From assembly GCA_900317585.1 (NCBI GenBank), contig ONHG01000010.1, positions 1 through 64,000 on the forward strand: a DNA stretch of 64,000 bases, in the 5' to 3' direction. Each line of letters begins with the position of its first letter. The stretch's first letter is position 1. Shown piece by piece: positions 53,406-62,489 of this stretch. A program made the translations under genes and the position numbers. The notes under the pieces were generated by a model that was not told the origin of the DNA, did no database searches, and saw only the letters and a list, made by a program, of their open reading frames with translations. Source of the stretch: an uncultured Lachnospiraceae bacterium. GTDB lineage: Bacteria > Bacillota > Clostridia > Lachnospirales > Lachnospiraceae.

Positions 53406-54548
53406 ATGAGACTGATTAATAAAATAGTTAATAAAATAACAAAAAGACAAGAAAAAAAATGGTATGCGGAAGTGAGTGAGTATGAAGGAACAGCAGATAT
53501 CCTTTTTGTCAATGGATGTGAATTAGAACATCCATTTAGATATAGAGTGTTGCATCAGAAGGAACAGCTTGAAAAAGTGGGGTATTCATGTCATTGGGTA
53601 TATATTAAGCAAATTAATCGGCTGAATGTTGAGAATATGGTAAAAAATCATAAAGTTATAATTATATATAGATGTCCATTTCAGAATGCTGTAAGAAAAT
53701 TGATGAATTATGCGTCAAAGTATAGAAGAAAAGTATTATTTGATATAGATGATTTAGTAATAGATACAGTTTATACAAATACAATACCTTATGTGCAAAA
53801 ATTATCAAATAGACAGAAACGGAAATATGATTCAAATGTGCTTAAAATGAAAAAAACAATGTTGATGACATATGGGGTTATTACTACAACACAGCAACTA
53901 CAAATAGAATTGTTGAAGTTTTCGAATAATGTGTTTATTAACAGAAATACAGCATCTGAGAAAATGGTTGAACTTTCAGAAAAAAGATTAAAACTGAAAG
54001 AAAATAATTTATCAGGATTAATTAGGATAGGATATTTTAGTGGCAGTATAACGCATAATGCAGATATAGAATTAATAGCTGAGGCTGTGCAATATATTAT
54101 GGAAAAACATAGAAATGTTATGTTGTGTGTTGTTGGAGAATTAAATTTGCCAGAAAAATTTAAAAGGTTTGAAGAAAGGATAGTAAGATATCCATTTGTT
54201 GATTGGAAGAAATTACCTGAATACATTGCTTCAGTGGATATAAATATATGTCCGCTAGAAAATACTATTTTTAATGCAGCAAAATCTGAAATTAAATGGA
54301 TAGAGGCTGCTTTAGTAAAAGTCCCTACGGTGGCAAGTAGAATAGGAGCATTTGAAGAAGTGATAGATGATGGAGTCACAGGTGTTCTATGCAGTTCGAT
54401 AGAAGAATGGAAAAATAAATTAGATGATTTGATCAGTTCAGAACAACTAAGAAAAAAAATTGCAAATAAGGCATATGATAAGGTGCATAGCACTTGTCTA
54501 ACAGATAACACAGGAATAAAATTAGGAAATTATCTTATGAAAATATGA
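53406..54548 (+). CDS. GT-B glycosyltransferase, single-module form
   Basis: This 380-residue protein is a clear paralogue of the N-terminal half of the 729-residue transferase at 58823. Both share ADILFVNGCxLxHPxRYRVxHQ, a VLFDIDDLVID segment, VFINRN, GYFSGSITH, a DWKKLPEYIASVDINICPLEN-type segment and KWIEAALVKVPTVAS. A shorter version of the same module is fused to the ABC ATPase at 56074. It has no membrane helix. The role is probably sugar transfer to the chain exported by the neighbouring ABC transporter. The family is GT4-like, with sequence far from well-studied members. Confidence 0.83.
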   Translation: MRLINKIVNKITKRQEKKWYAEVSEYEGTADILFVNGCELEHPFRYRVLHQKEQLEKVGYSCHWVYIKQINRLNVENMVKNHKVIIIYRCPFQNAVRKLMNYASKYRRKVLFDIDDLVIDTVYTNTIPYVQKLSNRQKRKYDSNVLKMKKTMLMTYGVITTTQQLQIELLKFSNNVFINRNTASEKMVELSEKRLKLKENNLSGLIRIGYFSGSITHNADIELIAEAVQYIMEKHRNVMLCVVGELNLPEKFKRFEERIVRYPFVDWKKLPEYIASVDINICPLENTIFNAAKSEIKWIEAALVKVPTVASRIGAFEEVIDDGVTGVLCSSIEEWKNKLDDLISSEQLRKKIANKAYDKVHSTCLTDNTGIKLGNYLMKI

Positions 54549-54553
54549 GAATG

Positions 54554-54582
54554 TTGAAATTTGCCTAATATTATGATATAAT
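54554..54582 (+). promoter_or_regulatory. strong promoter of the ABC exporter genes
   Basis: TTGAAA (54554-54559), exactly 17 bases and TATAAT (54577-54582) with an upstream TGA (extended -10) lie just behind the stop of the preceding gene. The leader is about 48 bases. The exporter operon can thus be driven separately. Confidence 0.7.
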
Positions 54583-54637
54583 GCATCGATATGATGTTCG
54601 AATTTAAGTTAGAATTTTAGGTTGAAAGGACTAATTT

Positions 54638-56059
54638 ATGAATAAAAAATATCTTAATTGGAAAAAATTAGCTCAGATTATGATAATAGTTGTTGTTATT
54701 GAGGCTTTATTTCTTCTGGGAGCGTTTCATCAGATTAATTACAAATCTAACAATCAAGCGCAGAGTGTTACGGATGAAAATGTCGGTGAAATCACAGATG
54801 GAGTAGATGTTGTACAAACATTCAAATACAATGGTGATTATATTAATAAAATATCAATTAAAGCTGGAACATATGAACGAAATAATTCTGGAACAGTTTC
54901 TATTACATTAACAGGTGATGGGAAAAAAATAGCTGATAATAAATTTGATGTTTCAAAGGTGGAGAATAACAAAGATATTGTATTAAAAGTTAATAAAAGG
55001 GTTGATGATAAATATAATAGATATAAGTTGACTATAAGTGGAAGTGAAAGTACAAAGAACGATTCTATTACGTTATATTCAAACTCAAAAGGTAATATTC
55101 ATGATGGAAAATTGTTTGTTAATAATAAGAGTATTGATGGCGAGTTAGAGATGACTGTATATGGCGATAATATAAGATATATCGGAAAATTCTGGCCAAT
55201 ATTCTTTGCTGTATTTATTTTGATTATTGCTACATTTTATTGTGTACAGAAAAAAAGAGAGAGTTTGGGTAAAAAAAGTATTCTTCATAATTTGTTTTAT
55301 AATCTTGAACGATATCATTTTTTGATTAAACAGCTTGTTTCTAGAGATTTTAAAACAAAGTATAAAAGATCTGTTTTAGGTTTTTTTTGGAGTTTCTTAA
55401 ATCCGTTGATGACAATGTTAGTGCAGTATGCGGTATTTTCGACTATTTTTAGAGCAAATATAGATAATTATCCAGTATATTTGTTGAGCGCAACAGTTTT
55501 ATTTAGTTTTTTCACTGAAGCAGTTGGTGGGGGATTAGGATCCATTGTATTCAATGCGCCATTGATTAAAAAAGTATATGTGCCAAAGTATATATATCCA
55601 GTCTCAAAAGTTTTATCTACAGCTATTAATTTATGTATTTCTCTTGTGCCATTGGCAGCTGTTATTTTGATTACTGGAGAATTACCTAATAAAGCATATA
55701 TATTGATTCCATTTGTTTTAGTATGTTTAATTGTATTTTGTATAGGAATGTCTTTGATTTTGTCATCTTTGATGGTTTTCTTTAGGGATGTGCAGTTTTT
55801 ATGGAGTATAATTAGTCTATTGTGGATGTATGCAACTCCTATGTTTTATCCTGAGGATATAATTCCTAAACAGTTTCATTTTGTTTTAACGTTGAATCCA
55901 ATGTACCATTATATATCTTTTTTTAGAACAATAGTTTTAGAGGGGACATCACCGCAGATGGTAGAGTATGTTTATTGTTTGGGATTCTCTGTTGTAATAT
56001 GTGGAATTGGAGCCGCAATATTTAATCATACCCAGAAAAAATTTGTTCTTTATCTATAA
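54638..56059 (+). CDS. ABC-2 polysaccharide export permease with N-terminal ectodomain
   Basis: This 473-residue permease is of the Wzm/TagG type. The transporter part (about 215-473) has six membrane helices and the family stretch FLIKQLVSRDFKTKYKRSVL with GFFWSFLNPLMTML. Unlike ordinary Wzm proteins of about 260 residues it carries an N-terminal addition: a first helix (about 11-31), a beta-rich extracytoplasmic domain (about 32-178, many Thr/Ser/Asn/Lys) and a second helix (about 182-203). The addition could bind the polymer or a wall protein outside the cell. The ATPase gene follows after 14 bases. Confidence 0.9.
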   Translation: MNKKYLNWKKLAQIMIIVVVIEALFLLGAFHQINYKSNNQAQSVTDENVGEITDGVDVVQTFKYNGDYINKISIKAGTYERNNSGTVSITLTGDGKKIADNKFDVSKVENNKDIVLKVNKRVDDKYNRYKLTISGSESTKNDSITLYSNSKGNIHDGKLFVNNKSIDGELEMTVYGDNIRYIGKFWPIFFAVFILIIATFYCVQKKRESLGKKSILHNLFYNLERYHFLIKQLVSRDFKTKYKRSVLGFFWSFLNPLMTMLVQYAVFSTIFRANIDNYPVYLLSATVLFSFFTEAVGGGLGSIVFNAPLIKKVYVPKYIYPVSKVLSTAINLCISLVPLAAVILITGELPNKAYILIPFVLVCLIVFCIGMSLILSSLMVFFRDVQFLWSIISLLWMYATPMFYPEDIIPKQFHFVLTLNPMYHYISFFRTIVLEGTSPQMVEYVYCLGFSVVICGIGAAIFNHTQKKFVLYL

Positions 56060-56073
56060 TTATGGAGGCCGAT

Positions 56074-58782
56074 ATGATAAAAGTAGAAAATGTATCTATG
56101 AAATTCAGAATGACAAATGATAATATGTCAAGCTTAAAAGAATTTGCCATAGCGGCATTGAAGCACAAAATCAATTATAATGATTTTTGGGTTTTTAAAA
56201 ACATAAATTTTGAAGTGAAAAAAGGTGAAGTCGTTGGAATTGTTGGAAGAAATGGTGCTGGTAAATCTACAATATTAAAGATTATATCTGGAATTCTTAC
56301 TCCGACCACAGGGAAGGTTACATTAAATGGAAATGTAGTTCCGATGTTGGAATTGGGATCGGGATTTGATCAAGACTTAACAGGTCGAGAAAATATATTT
56401 TTAAATGGATCAATTCTTGGTTATTCTGAGGAATTCTTGAAAGAAAAATATGACGAGATAGTAGAATTTTCGGAGTTGGGCGAGTTTATTGAATCTCCAA
56501 TTAGAAATTATTCTTCAGGAATGATGATGCGCTTGGCGTTTTCTATTGCCACGATTGTACAGCCGGAAATATTAATTGTTGATGAGATACTTGCGGTAGG
56601 AGATGAGGCTTTTCAGAAAAAAAGCAAAAGAAAAATGTTGGAGTTGATGGGAGGTGGAACTACAGTTCTGTTTGTATCACACAGTATTGATCAAATTAGA
56701 GAAATGTGTAACAGAGTTATATGGCTTGAAAAGGGAGAAGTTAAAATGGAAGGCGAAACAAAAATGGTTTGTGACGCCTATCAAAAATATATTAATCCGG
56801 TTGCTGATGATGGAGATAAGAAGCATAAGGCATCTGATGCACCTAAATTCTTTTCAGATGTTCTTTTTATATACGGTGAAGATGAAGAGGCATATGATTG
56901 GAGAGTAACAAATATTCGAGAACAATTACAGACGGGACAGATGAATTCCAATGAAGTATATTATGAGAATTTATCGCAGGATTTAGTGAAAAAATATCGT
57001 ATATTCATATTTGTGGGGTGTAGTGAGGAAGAAGGAATAATTGATTTCATTAAATTAGCAAAAAAACTTAATAAAACGGTAATAGTTGATATTAATAAAT
57101 GCAACAGTGATGTGATTTATTTTAAGCATCAAAATGAATTACTTGAGAATGTACGTGAATATTGTGATGGGGTTATGGTTTCTAATACGTATTTGCAAGA
57201 AACATATAATGCCATTGGATATACAACTATACTGAATGAATTGGTTACATCTGAGAGAATAGCTGAGTATGCAGCGTGGTCGATTTATGATAGAGATGTT
57301 CTTCCAAATATGAAAACAAAATATATGAGTGAAGATGAACTTATAAATTATAATAAAGCTTGTCTTGTAAGAAATAATAGATTATCTGATGGAATGCGTA
57401 TCGGATTTTTTGGAGATACTTTAATCAGCGATAGATTTAATCTAATAATAAATAATGTTGTTGATTTGATGAAAAATAATGGGACATTGAAATTATATGC
57501 GGAGGATTTAGAACAGAGGCTTCCGGCTGAATTAGAGAATTACAGAAGTCGTATAATATTTAAATCATTGACTGAAAAAGAGGATATATTAAGAGATTTT
57601 GCAGAAGTGGATATTGCTGTTTTTGCAACAAGAGATGCTATTGAAGAAAATGATATTATTATTAAAAATGAAATTTATGCTGGTTTGGTTAAGGTGCCAT
57701 ATTTAGCATATTCAGATAATGACTCATTAGAAAAAGATAATGTATTTAATGACTTACAGAGTTTTGAATCAGAATTACAGAGATTAATTGATAATAGAAA
57801 ACTATGTGAAGAAATTGGACAGAAATTATATGTTACTATAAGAAATGAAAAATGTGCCATATATAATTGTGACGAAATAGTAAAAGTTTTAAAAACTCTT
57901 ATTTCCGAAAATATGATTTTTTCAGTCGTAGGAGATTACTGGTCTCCAATAAATTATCAAGTGTTCGAGAAAGCAGCGCAGTTACAAATGTCTGGAAAAG
58001 ATGTAACTATTGTTTGTATGGGGAAAGAACAGAAGGATATCGTGGTTGATGATGTTTTATTACCTGTAGTTTCAAGAGAACTTATTTATTTTAATGCGGA
58101 TGTGGATTGTTCATTGGCAACAGATTGCGAAGGAATTCTTTGGTTACAGGATTATGCTCGAGCTAAAAAAATGTATTATTATGTTACCTGTAATGAGTTA
58201 TTGTGTTGTTCAGCTGGTGATAGAATGAAGATGATGGCTCAAAAGGCATTACATCCATACCGAAATATTGAATTTGTTACTACATCTAAAATAATAGAAG
58301 AATGGCTGAAATTAAATTATAATATTTCAGCAATGTATGTAGAGCCTTTTATAAAATTAGAAGATTATAGGAAAATTAAAAAAAATAATAATAGTAAGCA
58401 CAGAGTACTTATAGTTGGTGATTGTTTGAATAAAAATGATAATTTAGACTTCGCTTTTAATGTGGTAGATAGGCTTGATAAAAATAAATTTGAAGTGATT
58501 TTTTGGGCATTTGGAAGAGAACCATATAAATATTATAATTATGATAAATTATATTGGGAATTGAATAAATGTGATATAATAGAATTATATAATATGTGTG
58601 ATATTTTGTTAGTTACATGTAAATCTGGTAATACCTATGATTGTGACAAGATAATGGATTTATGTGGTGGAAAAATAGTTTGTTCAGACGCTTATAGTAG
58701 TACAGTTTATTCATCAAATTATATTGTATATGAAGATGGAAATATTGATTCAGCAGTAGAAGCGATAGAGCATACGTTATAA
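56074..58782 (+). CDS. Wzt-type ABC ATPase fused to glycosyltransferase-like domains
   Basis: From the ATG at 56074 (GGAGG at 56064-56068) this is a 902-residue protein. Residues 1-245 are a polysaccharide-export ABC ATPase: Walker A VGRNGAGKST (about 57-66), signature NYSSGMMMRLAFS (about 145-157), Walker B ILIVDEIL and switch VSHSID. Instead of a Wzt sugar-binding domain, the rest resembles the two-module transferase encoded at 58823. A first module starts at Asp262 (DVLFIYGEDEEAYDWRV) and a second near 614 (FSVVGDYWSPINYQVFEK). The equivalents of FDIDDLVID and of the GT4 E-x7-E region are poorly kept, so it may bind glycan and not transfer sugar. Confidence 0.88.
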   Translation: MIKVENVSMKFRMTNDNMSSLKEFAIAALKHKINYNDFWVFKNINFEVKKGEVVGIVGRNGAGKSTILKIISGILTPTTGKVTLNGNVVPMLELGSGFDQDLTGRENIFLNGSILGYSEEFLKEKYDEIVEFSELGEFIESPIRNYSSGMMMRLAFSIATIVQPEILIVDEILAVGDEAFQKKSKRKMLELMGGGTTVLFVSHSIDQIREMCNRVIWLEKGEVKMEGETKMVCDAYQKYINPVADDGDKKHKASDAPKFFSDVLFIYGEDEEAYDWRVTNIREQLQTGQMNSNEVYYENLSQDLVKKYRIFIFVGCSEEEGIIDFIKLAKKLNKTVIVDINKCNSDVIYFKHQNELLENVREYCDGVMVSNTYLQETYNAIGYTTILNELVTSERIAEYAAWSIYDRDVLPNMKTKYMSEDELINYNKACLVRNNRLSDGMRIGFFGDTLISDRFNLIINNVVDLMKNNGTLKLYAEDLEQRLPAELENYRSRIIFKSLTEKEDILRDFAEVDIAVFATRDAIEENDIIIKNEIYAGLVKVPYLAYSDNDSLEKDNVFNDLQSFESELQRLIDNRKLCEEIGQKLYVTIRNEKCAIYNCDEIVKVLKTLISENMIFSVVGDYWSPINYQVFEKAAQLQMSGKDVTIVCMGKEQKDIVVDDVLLPVVSRELIYFNADVDCSLATDCEGILWLQDYARAKKMYYYVTCNELLCCSAGDRMKMMAQKALHPYRNIEFVTTSKIIEEWLKLNYNISAMYVEPFIKLEDYRKIKKNNNSKHRVLIVGDCLNKNDNLDFAFNVVDRLDKNKFEVIFWAFGREPYKYYNYDKLYWELNKCDIIELYNMCDILLVTCKSGNTYDCDKIMDLCGGKIVCSDAYSSTVYSSNYIVYEDGNIDSAVEAIEHTL

Positions 58783-58822
58783 GTAACTATTGGATAAATA
58801 TGTTTAGTGAAATGGAGAAGAG

Positions 58823-61012
58823 ATGAGTGAATTAAGAATGCTTGCACATAAAACAGTTAAAACATACAAAGAGGCTGGTGCAAAAAAGGTAGTTAAAAAG
58901 GCAACTGTTAAATTGCTTAGACATTTAGTAAATGGAGAAATGGTTGATGGCAGTCCTAATAAAACTTTTGCAGATGTTTTATTTATAAATGGATGCTATT
59001 TGCCACATCCATCAAGATATAGAGTAGCTCATCAAATGGAACAGTTGGAAGCTGCAGACATTTCTTCAAACACAATTTTTTATACAGATGTTACACCTGA
59101 GCTTGCTAGATTATACAGAGTGTTTGTTTTTTTTAGATGTCCATATACTGAGCAAGTTGGAAAATTAATAGAAAGAGCTAAAGAAGACAATAAGGTGGTT
59201 TTGTTTGACATAGACGATTTAGTAATAGATAGAGAGTATACTAAATCAATTCAGTATTTGAATAAGATGTCAGATCAGGAAAAACAGGAGTATTATAATG
59301 GGATTGATCTTACTCAAAAAACATTAAAAATGTGCGATGCTGCTATAACAACAACTGAGAGAATGGCGGAAGAACTTTCTAAATATGTTCCTCAGGTTTT
59401 CATTAATAGAAATGTGGCTTCTGATGAAATGTTAAAATTATCTTTAGATGCTCAAAAGAATAAAGAAAAGCAGGAAAATTCGTTAACGTTAGGATATTTT
59501 TCAGGAAGTATTACACATGATGCTGATTTTATGTTAATTCTTCCGGTTATAAAAAAATTGATGATTAAGTATTGCAACTTAAAATTAGCTCTTGTAGGCG
59601 AAATTACTGTTCCAAAAGAGCTTGAAGATGTTAAAGATAGAATTATATTTCATAAGTTTGGAGATTGGAAAGAATTACCTAGAAAAATAGCATCAGTTGA
59701 CATTAATCTAGCGCCTTTAGAAAATAGCATATTTAATGAAGCAAAGTCTGAAAATAAATGGGTAGAAGCTGCATTAGTAAGAGTTCCTACTGTAGCAAGT
59801 AAAGTTGGCGCTTTTGAACATATGATAGAAAATGGTGTCACAGGCATGCTGTGTGATAATATTCAAGAATGGGAAAATGCTCTTGAACGGTTAATAACTG
59901 ATAAACAATATAGAAAAAAAATAGCGGATAATGCTTTTGATTATTGTAAAGAAAATTGTACCTCTGTATATTCTGCTCAGAGACTAGGAAATTATATAAA
60001 ACAAATAATGAAGCCTAATATCGCGTTTATACTTCCCGTTCTCCAAATTAGTGGAGGAGCTTTGGTTATATTGAAACATTGTGTTATGCTTAAAGAGGCA
60101 GGATATGATGTTACAATTATAAATCAGGGAAATGAAGAGGATGAGTATGTATACAAAGATGGAGCTAGAATTAATGTGATTTCCTATAAGCAAAATCCTA
60201 TTATTGCGCATTTGGATAAGGCTGTTGCTACTTTATGGTCTACAGTTGATTTTTTTGATGTTTTTTCGAAGATTGGTAAAAGATATTATAATGTACAGAA
60301 TTTTGAAACCGACTTTTATGAGGCTGGTGACTATTTGAAAATAAAGGCAAATAGAACATATAATTCTTCGTTAAATATGAAATATATTACAATATCAAAA
60401 TGGTGCCAAAAATGGTTGTTAGAAAAATATGGTAAAGAATCACAATATGCTCCTAATGGATTGTATGTTGATCGTTTTTATCCTGTCGAAAGAAAATTCG
60501 ACAGAGATAAGATAAGAATTTTAGTTGAGGGAAATAGTGATGATTACTATAAGAATGTTGATGAAAGCTTTAAAATTATAGATTTGTTAGACAAAGATAA
60601 ATATGAAATATGGTTTATGTCATATCAGGGCAAGCCAAAAGAAAATTATAGAGTGGACAAATTTATGCATCAAGTTCCTTATGAGAAGGTTCCGAATGTA
60701 TATAGAGAATGCGATATTTTGCTTAAAAGTAGTTTGCTTGAAAGTTTTTCATATCCGCCACTTGAAATGATGGCAACAGGAGGGTTTGTTGTTGTTGCTC
60801 CTAATGATGGCAATGTAGAGTATCTTGAGGATGGCAAGAATTGTCTATTTTATAATCATGATAATTTGAATTCTGCAAAAGAGGCTATAGAAAAGATTGT
60901 TAATGATGCAGCGTTAAGGAGAACTTTAACTGAAAATGCGAGAAAAACTGCGGAACAGAGGGACTGGAAGAAAGTAAAAACGGATATATTATCCTTATAC
61001 GATATTGAATAG
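58823..61012 (+). CDS. two-module GT-B glycosyltransferase
   Basis: This 729-residue protein has two consecutive GT-B type units. Unit 1 (about 45-390) starts ADVLFINGCYLPHPSRYRVA and holds VVLFDIDDLVIDREY, GYFSGSITHDADFM and KWVEAALVRVPTVAS. Unit 2 (about 395-729) starts NIAFILPVLQISGGALVILK and holds SSLLESFSYPPLEMMATGG (E-x7-E signature), so it looks catalytic. Unit 1 is paralogous to the protein at 53406. The complete two-unit order is mirrored in the C-terminal part of the ABC ATPase fusion just upstream. It lies in the exporter operon. A bifunctional role, with two linkages of the repeat unit, is a reasonable inference. Confidence 0.85.
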   Translation: MSELRMLAHKTVKTYKEAGAKKVVKKATVKLLRHLVNGEMVDGSPNKTFADVLFINGCYLPHPSRYRVAHQMEQLEAADISSNTIFYTDVTPELARLYRVFVFFRCPYTEQVGKLIERAKEDNKVVLFDIDDLVIDREYTKSIQYLNKMSDQEKQEYYNGIDLTQKTLKMCDAAITTTERMAEELSKYVPQVFINRNVASDEMLKLSLDAQKNKEKQENSLTLGYFSGSITHDADFMLILPVIKKLMIKYCNLKLALVGEITVPKELEDVKDRIIFHKFGDWKELPRKIASVDINLAPLENSIFNEAKSENKWVEAALVRVPTVASKVGAFEHMIENGVTGMLCDNIQEWENALERLITDKQYRKKIADNAFDYCKENCTSVYSAQRLGNYIKQIMKPNIAFILPVLQISGGALVILKHCVMLKEAGYDVTIINQGNEEDEYVYKDGARINVISYKQNPIIAHLDKAVATLWSTVDFFDVFSKIGKRYYNVQNFETDFYEAGDYLKIKANRTYNSSLNMKYITISKWCQKWLLEKYGKESQYAPNGLYVDRFYPVERKFDRDKIRILVEGNSDDYYKNVDESFKIIDLLDKDKYEIWFMSYQGKPKENYRVDKFMHQVPYEKVPNVYRECDILLKSSLLESFSYPPLEMMATGGFVVVAPNDGNVEYLEDGKNCLFYNHDNLNSAKEAIEKIVNDAALRRTLTENARKTAEQRDWKKVKTDILSLYDIE

Positions 61013-61032
61013 AAAAGAGGAAAATTTTTTTT

Positions 61033-62445
61033 ATGATTTTTAAAAACTGGTCATGTGAGCGAATATTTCTTGTTGTAGCCATGATAGTTGGGACTATATT
61101 AATTTTTTTGACACCACCAATGTGTACACCTGATGAGAATTGTCATTTTTTAAATAGCTATGCTTTCTCTACAGGTCAATTTACTCCATCTGTTAAGGAT
61201 GGAAAAGTGGGAAAATATATTAGAAATGATATAATAAATTTTGTGGATGGGTATAATGGAAAGTACACGTCAAATTTTGGTGTAGAATATACTTTTCAAG
61301 AAATGTATTTTAATAGTCATTTACAAGTTTCAGATAGAAGTGGATCATTCTATGAAAGCAGACTACTAAATGCCAATCCATTTACATATACCTTTTCGAC
61401 ATTAGGAATACTAGCAGGAAAGGCGCTTTTAAGATTATGGGGAAGTGGATTTGATACACCGTATAATTTGTTAATATTTGCAAAGATTGGTAATTTTATT
61501 TTCTTTTTAATAGCTGGTTATTTGGCATTAAAGGGTGCTGTTTGTATGAAAAAGACTATGTTACTTTTGCTATTAATGCCAATGACTTTGTATTTAGGTG
61601 CTTCAGTATCATATGATGCTATTTTGATTGCTGGTTCTTTATGGTTTTTTTCTGTGTTTATGAGATTGTATTTGGCACCAGATGAATATGTGATAGATAA
61701 AAATGATATAATACAGACAATGATATGTGCTTTTGTATTAATTACTGTTAAACAAGTGATGATTCCGTTCTTGCTACTTCTTTTTTTGATTGATAAAAAA
61801 AAATTTGGTGGTACAAAGAAATATGTATGTTGTATAGTTGCAGTAATATTAATAGGAGTTATTTGTTATCTATGTCCTACTATAATTAATGGTATTAGTA
61901 AAAATGATATTGTTACTGAATATGAAATAAATAGTTTGAAACAAAAGAATTATATAATTGATAATCCTATAAACTTTTTTGTTATATTATTAAGGTCAAT
62001 TAAAGAACAGAGAATTTTTTATATGCAAGGTTTCTATGGAAGTTTGGGATTACAGGATACAAACTTTCCTATACCAATTTCTGTTATTTCATTAATTTTT
62101 CTTTTTATGGTTAGTGTGTTTGAAATGTGCAAGGTTGATTATGTTAAAATAAGATGTAAAGTGTTAAATATTTTTGCTATTTTAATTTCAATTTTAGGTA
62201 TGTTTTATGAAACTTATATAGGCTGGACAGCGAATATTGCAGGAATTGGTGTAGATACTGTGACGGGTATTCAGGGAAGATATTTTATTCCTATTTACAT
62301 ATTTATATTTATAAGTTTCATGAATAAAAAATTAGTGAAAAGTAAAAATAGGACTGGAAGAGTTATTGATTGTGTAGTTGATTGTTTTGTTCTATTAGGT
62401 GCTATTTGGACTGTAATAATAATATTCTTGAGATATTGGAACTGA
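61033..62445 (+). CDS. DUF2142-type polytopic membrane protein
   Basis: This 470-residue protein has about eleven membrane helices. The conserved first loop TPDENCHFLNSYAFSTGQF matches the P-D-E-x-x-H pattern of DUF2142, a family related to GT-C type transferases such as PMT and GtrC-like enzymes that use polyprenyl-linked sugars outside the membrane. The acidic D-E pair in the first loop fits a GT-C active site. Two GT2 genes of the lipid-carrier type follow, so it may take the sugar that they load. Function is inferred. Confidence 0.8.
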   Translation: MIFKNWSCERIFLVVAMIVGTILIFLTPPMCTPDENCHFLNSYAFSTGQFTPSVKDGKVGKYIRNDIINFVDGYNGKYTSNFGVEYTFQEMYFNSHLQVSDRSGSFYESRLLNANPFTYTFSTLGILAGKALLRLWGSGFDTPYNLLIFAKIGNFIFFLIAGYLALKGAVCMKKTMLLLLLMPMTLYLGASVSYDAILIAGSLWFFSVFMRLYLAPDEYVIDKNDIIQTMICAFVLITVKQVMIPFLLLLFLIDKKKFGGTKKYVCCIVAVILIGVICYLCPTIINGISKNDIVTEYEINSLKQKNYIIDNPINFFVILLRSIKEQRIFYMQGFYGSLGLQDTNFPIPISVISLIFLFMVSVFEMCKVDYVKIRCKVLNIFAILISILGMFYETYIGWTANIAGIGVDTVTGIQGRYFIPIYIFIFISFMNKKLVKSKNRTGRVIDCVVDCFVLLGAIWTVIIIFLRYWN

Positions 62446-62489
62446 AGAAATATTACATTGAATTTTATAGAGGACTAAAGGAAGTAATT

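Noticed and set aside
53789-54511. 240-residue minus-strand frame
   Set aside because: It lies fully opposite a glycosyltransferase gene in AT-rich DNA, where long chance frames occur.
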